Assembly: GCA_001661515.1 (NCBI GenBank)
Contig: LUVW01000012.1
Span: forward strand, 62,001 to 126,000
Source of the DNA: Capniomyces stellatus
Taxonomy: Eukaryota; Kickxellomycota; Harpellomycetes; Harpellales; Legeriomycetaceae
DNA length: 64,000 nt
Reading direction: 5' to 3'
Part shown: one piece after another, positions 1-10,028 of the stretch
Layout of the letters: each line of letters opens with the position of its first letter
Position numbering within the stretch: position 1 is the first letter of the stretch
Translations under genes and position numbers: made by a program
Notes under the pieces: model-generated
The model's database searches: none
What the model saw: only the letters and a program-made list of their open reading frames with translations
Told to the model about the DNA's origin: nothing

Positions 1-1
1 T

Positions 2-2150
2 TTAGCTGCTTCTAGTTAGCTCTGATATTGTCGAGTATAGGTCGATGGCCTCCTTGATTACCGCGTGTGAGAGACAAAATGATGAAATTTCGATTTTGAA
101 CTCGTTGGGATTAATCAAGTTTCGGCTCAGCAAGTTTTTGAACAAAACACAAGTCTATATGAATTTCAATATATATAAAAACACATGTCTACGTATTAAT
201 TTGCACTAAATCTGTAACACGTCTTTTTTTTTCACTCGTTATTTTTCTGCGTAAATACAGTTATATATACATTATACTTAGTGACAAGATATCAAATATG
301 AGGTGCGAGTAAATAAAGCATCATACTAGTTTGGCGTGGTGGTACATAGTAGACTTGGTAGAAGCATTATTTCTACAGGTTGATTCTGCAGTGTTGAGGT
401 AGTAATGCCATGTATCAGTGTATACGTCTTCGATTCTAGAAATGAATAGCTCTATTGTACGGTTATGAAGCAATACGGTGGATATATTGGATATCGATCT
501 ACACAAAACACTGTACTCAAAAGTAGAAATAAAAATAAAATGCAAGAGTTGGGTTAGTGGTACACTTTTTTTTTTCTTAATCCCACACTGTGCACTTTGA
601 ATGTTTTAATTATAATACCAGACAGAGAGACATCGTGGTTCGTACATATTATAGCTGTCTTTGTTGAAATGCGATTTGCAAATCGAAGTCAGTAGCTCAT
701 AGCAATTCTCGATGAATATTGGTATTGACTCAAACCTCGTCACAAATACCTGATTCAAATCATCTACTTGTGACAGTAGCATAATTGCTTCCTAACGTTT
801 TTTATTAGTTAATGGTTTAGCGCTTGAAGCCAAAATGCAATATTTATATTCTTTATATACTATATTTCTCACATTCTGCCTTGCCAAAGAGATGGGCTCT
901 GAAATAGAATCGTCCAGCACGTCGAGGATAAATTTAGACGCATCAGTCGCATTCGGGTATAATATTCTCTATGAACCATACATTGTTTTAAACAAAACAT
1001 GCAGGTATTTTCTTATTTCCGCCAATAGTACAGCTATAACCACCAACAGCTGAATACAAAAGCATAAAAAACAACGCAATTGTGTATTACCTTGATCGAG
1101 TTTTGCACCGACAAGCTGACAATAGCGGCTAGCTTTATATCTTTATCTTTTGACTCCTTTGTATCAACATCCCCATATATATATTTCGACACAAGTTAGC
1201 TGAGCAGCATTATTAATTCATCATAGACATATAGCATAGTCAAAGTGTATTACGTTGGATGGACTACTAACTACTTTGCCTTGGCACATTTCTGGATCAA
1301 AATCAACACTCGTTTCCGAATACCCAAAGGCATGTTTATCGTCGAGTTCAGAAGCCTTTAAAACGCTCACTGTTGACTTTTCTTCATACTAACATTATAT
1401 AGAATATATATATATATAACCACTCAATAACAGCAAATCCAACAATTCCTAAGCGTGCAAAAGCAACAGCGTCTAGATGATATAAACAATAGTGCGAGCC
1501 AGCTTACATCAAAATTATCATTTGAAGCCAATACTTCTATAAAGCCCCTCAAATAGTTGAACAAGGATGCCCTCCCAGTGTCCAGCACAGACTTTTTCGC
1601 CAATTTAAGAGTCACGCTGCTGTTTTCCTGCTTGAAAAATGTCAGCATGCTGATTTTATGCAATAAATACAAAACCAGCATTGATTGTCTCTTTTTAGCC
1701 AAATGTTCTCTTGAGCTTTTCTGTTTGCCTTTATTTCCTAAATCCTATGAGTTATTTGATTGACGATTCAACATTTTTATCCATCTATTTCTTTTTTTTG
1801 TTTTAGAATTTTGGGTACTTGAATAATATTCACCACCAAAACCATGCTGTATTGTGTCTAAGACATGCCGTTTCGATGCTCTTCTCGCGGAGACATGGTA
1901 TTTGGTAGTGAATAAAGTTACTAAATCCATCGAGTAAATTGTTGAATATAATCAACATACATGTAAACTGAGTTCTTGCAAAATACCCTCAAACTTGATG
2001 TAGTAATCCAAAATGAAATTAACTTTCTTGCTCTTTGTATCCAGACTTTTCAAAGTCTCATCGTATACTTTGATTAATGGCTGATTGAAAATTCCCTCCG
2101 AATTCAAATGTAATTCCATTATACACCCTAGCTTATGCTTTTTTTTGAGG
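2..2150 (-). CDS. COG6: COG6-like subunit of the conserved oligomeric Golgi complex (multi-exon, 5' end uncertain)
   Basis: COG is a vesicle-tethering complex for retrograde transport within the Golgi; COG6 is one of its lobe B subunits. Read on the minus strand there is a series of short open exons with plausible splice sites: about 2150-1997, 1920-1497, 1380-1287, 1155-1095, 982-893, 765-620, 490-330 and 135-2, ending in TAA at 2-4. Segments that resemble COG6 in order are DTGRASLFNYLRGFIEVL, VLDDSISEPISLARQN, STVLLHNRTIELFISRIED and a C-terminal helix ending in YSTISELTRSS. An in-frame TAG at about 1744 must lie in an intron (a 27-nt intron would restore the phase) or the model is wrong there. 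The N-terminus is lost at or beyond the poly-G gap. Exon ends are approximate. The family call rests on remembered similarity only. Confidence 0.42.
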
Positions 2151-2188
2151 GGGGGGGGGGGGNNNNNNNNNNNGGGGGGGGGGGGGGG
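2151..2188. other. Assembly gap inside a poly-G run
   Basis: About a dozen G bases, eleven N (2163-2173), then about fifteen G bases. The gap lies at or just upstream of the first recognisable exon of the COG6-like gene, so that gene's start cannot be placed. Confidence 0.9.
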
Positions 2189-2933
2189 TAAACTCCTTTT
2201 TTTTTCCTTGGTTATCTCTTCATATAAATCATATACTCGGGTTATGAAAACAAAATGTCTAATCGAATTGTCATTTTAAAAACGAAAAGATCTTTTTACA
2301 ATAGAATGGATAAAGCGAGTTGAAAAAGATAGGAAAAGGAAGAAATACGAAATTAAAAATAAGGAAAAAAAGCAGAGTAACCAACTTTAATTGTTGGCAA
2401 GTAAAAGTAAAAAAAAAAACCTAACGTTTTCAAGCCCAGCCAAATGCCTCAACCAATTGAAACCAATGCCTTTGTGGTTTAATTTTTATATATTTTTAAT
2501 GAAATCTTTGGGGATTTATTTAATTTATTGGGGAAACTTTTGTTGTTGCTGCTTAAATGAATGTTTAAAAGTATTAATACATAGGTTAGAAGTTTCGCTT
2601 TTGAAATGTTAAGAAATAAAAAATCAAGCATAAAAGAAGGTGTTAATATAGGTTAGAGCAGTTCGTTAAAAGTACAGAAACAGCTTACAATAAAAAAGAT
2701 TTAAAGAAATATTGTAGTAAAACATAAATTGAAGATTAGAAAGAAATGGAATATGCTACCAACGAGACAAATAAAAATGCTGTTTTGGTTTACGTTATAT
2801 TGTGTAAACATACGAGTAGTATGTATGGGTTATTCGGCATCCTATTTACGCTAGTGGCTAAACTTAACAATACAGGAATATCTACCACATCTGGATGGGA
2901 TAAGATCAAACTTGGAGGGGTGAGAGGTGCAGT
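2189..2933. other. Intergenic, A-rich on the plus strand
   Basis: A/T-rich sequence with many A runs and no convincing exon. An ATG-initiated 69-codon plus-strand frame (2746-2955) runs into the 3' end of the convergent zinc-finger gene. It resembles no family I know and has no splice partner, so I do not call it a gene. Confidence 0.5.
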
Positions 2934-4198
2934 TTATGGATCTAATCGCCCATGAGCATCTATACTTACTGAGGTTCTGATTCCCGAATTGCTACTAAAA
3001 TAATTATCTCTTGGAATCCTGTTGTTGTACTCTGGATAGTTTCCGTTCATTGACCGATCTGAGTCTGTATCTAGAATTATATCAAAATAAACCCTGCTGT
3101 CAGGACATTCAACTTCTGGGAAAATAGGCGTTCCAGGTAGGTTTGCGATAGAGTTTTTTGGCAAGCCCAGATTGTTATCGAGTTCGTCATCAAGCTGGAA
3201 AACGCCGCTATCGTTGCTGCGGTTTTTTTCCACAAGCGGGGCAAAGAATTGATTTCCATTAAGAATAGGCGACTTGAACTCTTCTTGGTGGCTGACCCAG
3301 CTTATTGGCCTAAGAGTGTTGAACACAAAGGATTGGTCTGTTCTCAGCAACCTTTGCACCTTTTCCGGTGTATAAATCAATCTACAGCCATTATGTGTTA
3401 TACTCTGCAGGTTGGCGTTAAAACTGAACACATTTTTTCTGACTCTTCTTCTCCCCTTTTTGGCGGATGAATTGTTAACAATGTTCTTAGCCCCACAAAT
3501 AGTATCCATTACCCTGTGGGTTTTTGTATGCTGGATCATGTTGTCGAATCTGGTAAACGAGTTGCTGCATTTTGAGTAAACGCATGCAAAAGGCCTCTAT
3601 TTGATTAATTGTAGTTGTTTGGGAATCAAGTTTTAATAACGGGTTCATACTTTGGCATTCTTAAAGTTCGTATCACATTTGAATAGTGAACCGTGCTATT
3701 CTTACCTCTCCCGTATGTTTTCTATTTAATTGTTGTTTTTGGTGTATATATATATATATATAAATGGAAATGGAAACGAGTTAGACTTTTATTTTTAAAA
3801 GCACTATCTATTTAGGGAAGTATGCATATTGAGTACAGACGTCACTGTTGTGTATTTATCTGTTCGAGTTACCTGAGGTGTCTGGTAAAGTGTTCACTTC
3901 TTGTAAACTCCTTACCACATCCTGGACTTGAACACTTAAAAACGCTGTTCCTTGATGCTTCCAGTAACACCGAGTCTTTGGACTCTTTTTTAGTTTTAGA
4001 ATACCTCATAAAGTCGTACTCTCTGTAATCCAAATCCAACATCGAAACTCTGTGTATGTAATTTTTTAAGTTTGAATTTGCTCTCAACTCTGTAAAGCTG
4101 TTTTTTTTTGACGCGGATATGTTGGATGCATAAGTCACTTTGCTTCCATTATATATGGGGCCATCTAAAGGAGAATTGATGATGTTTTTCAAGTTCAT
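2934..4198 (-). CDS. C2H2 zinc-finger transcription factor, two fingers, three exons including a 16-nt microexon
   Basis: A putative DNA-binding regulator of 334 residues. Exons are 4198-3873, 3721-3706 and 3596-2934 (1005 nt, in phase throughout). Two tandem C2H2 fingers lie at about residues 90-145. Finger 1 has C-x4-C and ends in HLRKH; finger 2 has C-x4-C (CVYSKC) and ends in HTKTH. The linker HTGERPF is the classical TGE(R/K)P type, and most of it is encoded by the 16-nt middle exon (donor gtaag, acceptor atag). About 200 low-complexity Asn/Ser-rich residues follow. The paired-finger arrangement recalls fungal stress and carbon regulators of the RSV/USV/MSN group, but the target and subgroup are unknown. 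The start is the first ATG upstream of the fingers in the open frame. Confidence 0.8.
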
Positions 4199-5203
4199 TT
4201 CCTATTTTAAAGTGTTTTGGTGTATATAGTCTAGTAAACACTGTTACGTAGGTGTATGTAATTAAATCCTTAAAACTAACTGTAGATGGAACTGAATTTT
4301 TAGCTTTGCTGTTTTTTTTTTTTACAAGGCCTTGGCCCAAAATAGCTACTTATAGATAAATAATCGCACCATATGCACAACCCATAAAGTGATTGTAGAT
4401 TATTTGAATGTGTACCAAATAGTGAAAAATAACAGTACAGAATAAGATTGTAGAGACGCCATAATATGTTCTTTTTTGGTTGACTTGCTTTATTCCATGC
4501 GTTTTTTGGGAACAAATATTAACGAATGTTTCGTTATTTTTCAATAAAGCATAATTCAGCAATAACATAGATTGAAAGGTTAATCGGATTTAGTCCAAAA
4601 CTAGCTATACTTTTGGCGATACTGTTTCTTGCCTGCTAGTTCTCTCTTTGGGAAATTACAAATGAAAGGTAAATTGCGTTTCTTTTGTTATTGCTTTATC
4701 GTTGCTGGCTAGTTAGTACTTTAATTCTCGACTGTTTATTCCATCTCAACTTCATAAACAAATCACAAATAATTGTCGGTAACCAATGCTTTTGGGCCAT
4801 TCTGCCTTCTTAGTTTTTGAAAGTCTGGAATAGGATCTTGCAGATGGTTTTTTTGAACTGGACAAATGTGCTAGGACCAATGATCTCAGTGGTTTGCACT
4901 TTAATGAAACAGGAGACTCTTGGGTTTAGGTAAACGATTAATTGGTTTTATTGAAGTTTTCTTCGGTGATTTTTTTATTATTGTTGAAATTTCTACGGTA
5001 ATTTTATGTGAGTTAGGTTTGAAAATAAACTGACAACAAATGTACGTTTAGAAGAATCGACAATAATATTTGTATATAAATTCCCAGATTCGATGAATCA
5101 ACCAGAATTTAGCGTATCGCCTAATTCGGAAGCAAATCACCTTTGCTTCACTTGATATTATAGGCACTTCACCTATTTACATCTTTCCAATCCCTACTAT
5201 TTT
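4199..5203. other. Intergenic with one possible minus-strand exon
   Basis: Mostly A/T-rich with no g long reading frame. On the minus strand about 4812-4898 is open for 29 codons behind an AG and ends FQTFKN plus stop. A second open stretch at about 5055-5140 could be joined to the segments further upstream. Neither resembles a known protein. Confidence 0.35.
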
Positions 5204-5811
5204 CTAATTCGCCATTTTCCTCGCTTGTATTTGGTGTGAATTAAACGTATTAAAAAAAGAGGAAAAAAAATCAATGTCAATGTCAATAAGAATGATGTCA
5301 CTCCAAGGCAGCTTCGTTGTACGCACTTTGTTTTATTGTAAGGCTAGCATACCTTTTATTTTCCCAATTCTCAAATCAGTATCCCTTATATCATGTTGGC
5401 AAATTACAGTTATGAAACTAAAACAAACCCCATTCGTATTTTCTCCAACTAGCGAGTACTGGTCCATTTGCTGTTTTTTCCCTTGACAATTATCAATAAC
5501 GATTTACAAATAGTCTGCTTGCAACAAGCTGTTTTCTATGATAAGTGATATAAACACTGATGCAACCCACACAATCTGCTTTTACTAAGTTTACTCTTTT
5601 TCTTTTCACCTCGCTGTCATTCACTTGGTCTATTGCATTCAACTAGGAACTCTAGAATTAGGAAAACAAATGGCAATTAATTCATGTTCAACGCAAATCA
5701 ACATCTGGTACCACTAGTTTCGCTTTAAATGGAGTTATACATACGTTCTTTACATAATCATGAAACCTTTGCGCTACTTATTCTAAGCCAATAAACTCTG
5801 TAAGCCACCAT
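5204..5811 (-). CDS. Candidate multi-exon gene of unknown function with very short introns
   Basis: I do not recognise this product. Five open segments can be linked in one phase to give a 160-residue protein beginning MVAYRVYWLRISSAK: 5811-5767, 5747-5703, 5642-5501, 5481-5353 and 5325-5204. The implied introns are 19, 60, 19 and 27 nt, all GT-AG. The two 19-nt introns share a similar core (TGATAATTGTCAAG and TGATTATGTAAAG). The segments are individually short, and an AT-rich sequence can give such chains by chance, so this is a weak model. The last 40 residues are low complexity (Asp, Ile, Phe). Other joins would carry the frame further downstream. Confidence 0.2.
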
Positions 5812-5873
5812 AAAGATATTTCTATTCAGGATTTCTTCTTTTATTGAAATTCTATTTGGGCTTTTGCTCTTGG

Positions 5874-5935
5874 ATTTTTTACTTTATCCTACTTTATCCT
5901 ACTTTTTTTTACTTTTTTTACTTTTTTTTACTTTT
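5874..5935. repeat. T-rich simple repeat (ACTTTATCCT / ACTTTTTTT units)
   Basis: Repeated units of 8 to 10 nt made of ACTTTATCCT then ACTTTTTTT. It lies upstream of the minus-strand candidate at 5811. Confidence 0.7.
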
Positions 5936-6086
5936 AGTTTCTAGCCTTTTCCACTCTTAGTATAACATCTATTTTCACAGTAATTGTACTTTCCAAAACA
6001 GTATCGTGTTCTTAAATCTACCCAAGAGCACACCCAATTGCATTCTCCTCAATTCTAAGATTCAGCTAGCTCGCTTTTGTCTCAAA

Positions 6087-6412
6087 ATGGTGAGCGTAAC
6101 CATTAGTCACCGTACAATGTTATATGTATCGGGAAAACAGTCGGATTTTTAATTGGTTATGTTCTCTGAAAAAAGGTAGAATAAAGAAGAATGATATTAA
6201 CATGGACTATCCAGGCTGAGTCCTAATTTTTTTTTTCCAGCCATGTCCTTACGTCCATTTGCCATTTACTAGGCTAAATAAACAAAAGCGAACCTTTATG
6301 TGTGTGTTTTTTTTTAGCGAAAGGTGGAAATAAGCCAATAATTTTAGCTGTTAGTAACATAGTTGATGATGAAGCACCAGCTGACATTTGGGAGGTCGAT
6401 AAGCAGTACTGA
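6087..6412 (+). CDS. Candidate small spliced gene, unknown product
   Basis: An ATG at 6087 is followed directly by gtgagc, which would leave a start-codon-only exon like that of SEC61-beta further along. After a pyrimidine-rich tract ending ccag at about 6240, the frame reads CPYVHLPFTRLNKQKR. After tttttttttag at about 6316 it reads KGGNKPIILAVSNIVDDEA and ends at TGA 6410-6412. Joining the last two parts needs an implausible 16-nt intron, so at least one boundary is probably wrong. No family recognised. Confidence 0.17.
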
Positions 6413-8176
6413 AATCAAATATTTCAACTCCCAAAGGTCAAACACCAAAACCAGCTCTTCGATTTAGGCCACTATGTAACAGGGCTCGAGCAGTGCGTTT
6501 ATTTGTTTATTTAATACATGCGAACTGGTTTTAAAGCAAAAATAAAGTTGAAAATAATGGAAAAAAATGCCAACATTGCGCATGCAAACCAACATCCAAA
6601 AATATACCAACGTAATGTAATGTACTTTAAAGCTGGTGATTGGGCTTAGCCTACAGATAAAATATCAGACTTGCTTGATTCAGACACGATGTGTTGTGCT
6701 GGAGGTACAGCTGCACAAATTAGCTGATTGTTTATTCAACATCCAAAGAGTACATGATTTTTTTAAATAGAAAGACCGATTCGTAGAAAAACAGCGGAGA
6801 TTTAAATTTGCAGATTTAATTTGTTTTTTGTAAATTTGGGAACAAAAAGAACACATCCAACTAATCCACCCGTTTTGGCTAATAATATAATAGCCAAACT
6901 AAACATTAGATAAAGACCAAGAAGAGCAAAAAAAAAAGTGCAACAAAGGGGTGAAATGTGATGCATGACACTATCCACCATTTTCTGGATTGGGTTTAAA
7001 ACCCTTGGTATCCAAATCCTAATCGCAAATACCGTTTTTATCGAGTCTTTTTCTTTTTTTGCCTTTGAATGTAACATTTTTGCAGCTAGGTGTTTTCAAT
7101 TTACTACAAGCCATCTAAATTGGAAAACAAAACAAAACAGAACAAAACAAAAAAATCTATTCAGGATGGATTTTTCACCGTATAATCTCAACAGTAAAGG
7201 CCCAAACACAATTGAGCTGTAATCAAGCTGGACTTTAATCGGCCTGAATTTCAATACTCTCGTGGCTTTTGAAGTACTGAAAATAACACCATTAAAGCTG
7301 GTTTATTGTTACTAACAGTATGGAAGTAGCGCGTTGTTGCTCTAGATAATACAAAGAGATGTTATACTATGTACTTGCGTACTGCAGACATATTAATTAG
7401 CAGAAATAACTACACCTATAAACCAGGTTACTAAAAAAAGAAAAAGAAAATTAAAGCTCAAGACTTATGTTGCTAAAGCTAAGATGCAGTAAATAAAGCT
7501 TTGAAAAGAATGAGGTGACGCAACCATATAAATCTAGAATCCAAGTTGAAGAAAAAGAGTGCAATAATTTCCATTACGATATCTTTGGTTTTAAAACTTA
7601 ATCTGGCTACTCAATTAACACAAATCGAGACAATATAAATCAAACCAAAGCAAGTACGTGGAACAAATTAACACCAATATTGTCTGCTTAGACAAAATTA
7701 AAGTTGGATTATTAAAGACATAACATTTGGACCAGTTTAAATCAAAGCATTTCTAAAATCTTGATACGAAATCAAATCACCTAGTTATCAACGTGATACC
7801 AGTGTGACTAAAAATAGCGGTGTTGTGCTATTTCGATTAGTTTATGAGTCGACTTTCAACTAAATGTATATTATTTGATAGTTAGAAGACCTTTGAGAAT
7901 ATAAAAATGCTGCTAGAGCTTTGTTCTGTTTTTCCCCCGTAAAAATAAGGTGGAAGAGTTGGTGAGAGAGTGGGATAGTGGGGTATTGCCATTAACTTGG
8001 ACCTTATATGTATTTAAGTCTGTATTGATGTTGGGTTATAATAGAAAAGATATTTCAAAAAAAGAAAAGGCGTAGAGGTAACTGGAAATAAAATTATTGA
8101 ATAAAATAGAATGGTAAAGTACCAATTTGCTATCATCAAAATATTTGTAAAAGCTATTTTTTCCTAGAAAAAAAGT
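6413..8176. other. Intergenic, with one 91-codon minus-strand frame
   Basis: No gene is convincing here. The minus-strand frame 7077-6802 starts at an ATG and encodes a basic N-terminus followed by a hydrophobic stretch (FFFALLGLYLMFSLAIILLA), as a small membrane protein would. There is no family match and no conserved neighbour. The rest is A/T-rich sequence. Confidence 0.4.
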
Positions 8177-9546
8177 CTATCGAGATGACAACATGTTTTT
8201 AACATCCGACCAGTAATCCGAACTCACAAGCTTTTGGATTTCATCTTTACACACCCAAGCATAATCTTCCATCGCTGTTGGCTTTGCTTCTATCCCGCCA
8301 GACAACACGTGGGCTTTCAAAAAGAATACCTAATAGTAAAGCGTACGTTTTTTTAGAAGATAAAGAAACAAAGAAAAACAAGCGTTTAATATTATGGTTT
8401 ACTGACTTGATGCTGTAGTCTAGTCAAATCAACATAAGTAAGGATCATATCTCTGTCCAGTAAATATTCCAGTACGACAACCAGAGCTAGAACGTTATTA
8501 ATTTACCTTTGAAACCGAGCCAGCGTTTTTATCGCTAGAGCCTTGAGACTCTTTTACAAGGTGGCCAATTGGGCCTCTACCAACCACCCAAGCGTCAATG
8601 TTGTTTCCACACTTTTCTCGAATGCTTCTGACAACGCACTAAAAGGAAAAAAAAGAATAATATGCCTGTTTTTAGATGGTTCGCGGTTTGGATCCAGATT
8701 GAAAAATGAAAGTAAGAAATAGGAAATAGGAAATAGGAAATAGGAAATAGGAAATAGGAAATAGGAAATAGGAAATAAGAACCAAAGCTCGGGAGCCAAA
8801 TGGAAAAGATTTCCTTTTTTAGTATAGATGGATTTATCTCTTGTAAATAAATCACCGTGGATCAGAAAATCCATTCTAATACACACGTTGCTAAGAATAG
8901 AAAAGGCAATAGAAACAAAGACATATACAGAACCAGAAATGACATTTACCTTGAACAAACTTTCATCCTCGATTAAAGCAGTAGCTGGGAACTGCCATTT
9001 TGAACCGGCTGATGGATCTTTTATCAGTAGATACAAAGTCCTGTCGAGCTTCCTTTCTAAAGATTTGGTATCGTTTTTTTTGTCTGCCTCTGTGATTCTA
9101 GAGTATAGCTCAATTTCTTCTTTGATTTGTGCTTCCTCCTCTGGCATGGCTAGCTGATCAACCTCGTCTTTGTCGGCTTTTGACGATTTCGAGTTTTTTT
9201 TATTTGATTCTTTGCTCTGACCTTTATTGTCATCAAAATTGTTCTGCAAACTTCTTTCCTGCTCCCGAGCAGCATAATTGGATTCAGCTATACTACCCTT
9301 TTTAAAATAAAACTCTTGAGGGAAAGGGACTGCCATTCTGTACTTTAACCATTCGGTGTAGTTATTGTACTGTGTTTCAAATTCCGAAAGTTCTCTAGTG
9401 ATTATCGGATCTCGCTGCAAGATCAGACCCGCAGAAACTCTCTGTGTCACTTTTGCATATTCGTGCGATATTGTGCTTGTTGCAAACAATCTACTCGAGA
9501 TACTCTTTTTTACAGAGATCGCTCTAATCCTGTTGCATGAAAACAT
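8177..9546 (-). CDS. MRPL46: Mitochondrial large-subunit ribosomal protein mL46
   Basis: A component of the mitochondrial large ribosomal subunit (mL46; yeast Mrpl17, with a Nudix-like fold). Exons 9546-8950, 8638-8507 and 8329-8177 give 293 residues with every junction in phase 0. The N-terminus (MFSCNRIRAISVKKSISSR) is basic and lacks acidic residues, as in a mitochondrial presequence. The family signature is visible as YTEWLKYRMAVPFPQEFYFKKG, then NIDAWVVGRGPIGH in exon 2 and VFFLKAHVLSGG in exon 3. A charged linker (about residues 110-150) is low complexity. The ATG at 9546 is the only in-frame ATG before the conserved region. The first intron (311 nt) holds a 7-nt tandem repeat. Its 5' end faces the 3' end of the glycogen synthase gene. 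Confidence 0.88.
8714..8776. repeat. Tandem repeat of the 7-mer AGGAAAT
   Basis: About eight uninterrupted copies of AGGAAAT inside the first intron of MRPL46 (TATTTCC on the transcribed sense). Confidence 0.9.
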
Positions 9547-10028
9547 TATTAATTTAAATACTTGATGAACTAGGAATTACTGGTGTGAAACAAAAAGGGC
9601 GTGGATTGGGGTATTTGAATGTTCAGTTGGTACCCAAATGTAAAATTCTGCTGGTAGTTGTTGGCAGCTGTTGTCATAGCTATTTGTCCAACTTTTTTCA
9701 GATTTTCAAGTCGACTACTATTTGATCAATTAGCTTGGATTTGATTTTTTTTTTAAATTTTTTTTATTCCAATTTACCATTATTTAATTGTAAAAAAAAA
9801 ATAATGAATCGAGTGAATCTATCAATACCCAATCATTTGATTCGATTTATTACCTTTATCTAGTTTTCTTCAACCAAATCTTAAGGTGATAAACATTAAC
9901 AAAACCAAGTATAATTACAGCGAACCCCCCCTCCCCCGCGAATATATATATTATTTTTTTGAAAAGTAAGAGCAAAACAAGAACTGTTAAGTAAAGTACT
10001 AATATTATTCGGATGTTACATATGTGTG
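9547..10028. other. Intergenic: MRPL46 promoter side and glycogen synthase 3' flank
   Basis: No coding frame. It contains long A and T runs (9740-9800) and a cytosine tract ending in CTCCCCCGCG at 9925-9940, one of several similar motifs in the window. Confidence 0.6.

Noticed and set aside
2746..2955. 69-codon plus frame with ATG
   Set aside because: Overlaps the 3' end of the convergent zinc-finger gene and matches nothing known.
8550..8900. Repeat-encoded LFPISYF peptide in the long frame over MRPL46
   Set aside because: It is intron read-through of the AGGAAAT repeat; splicing restores the conserved MRPL46 sequence.
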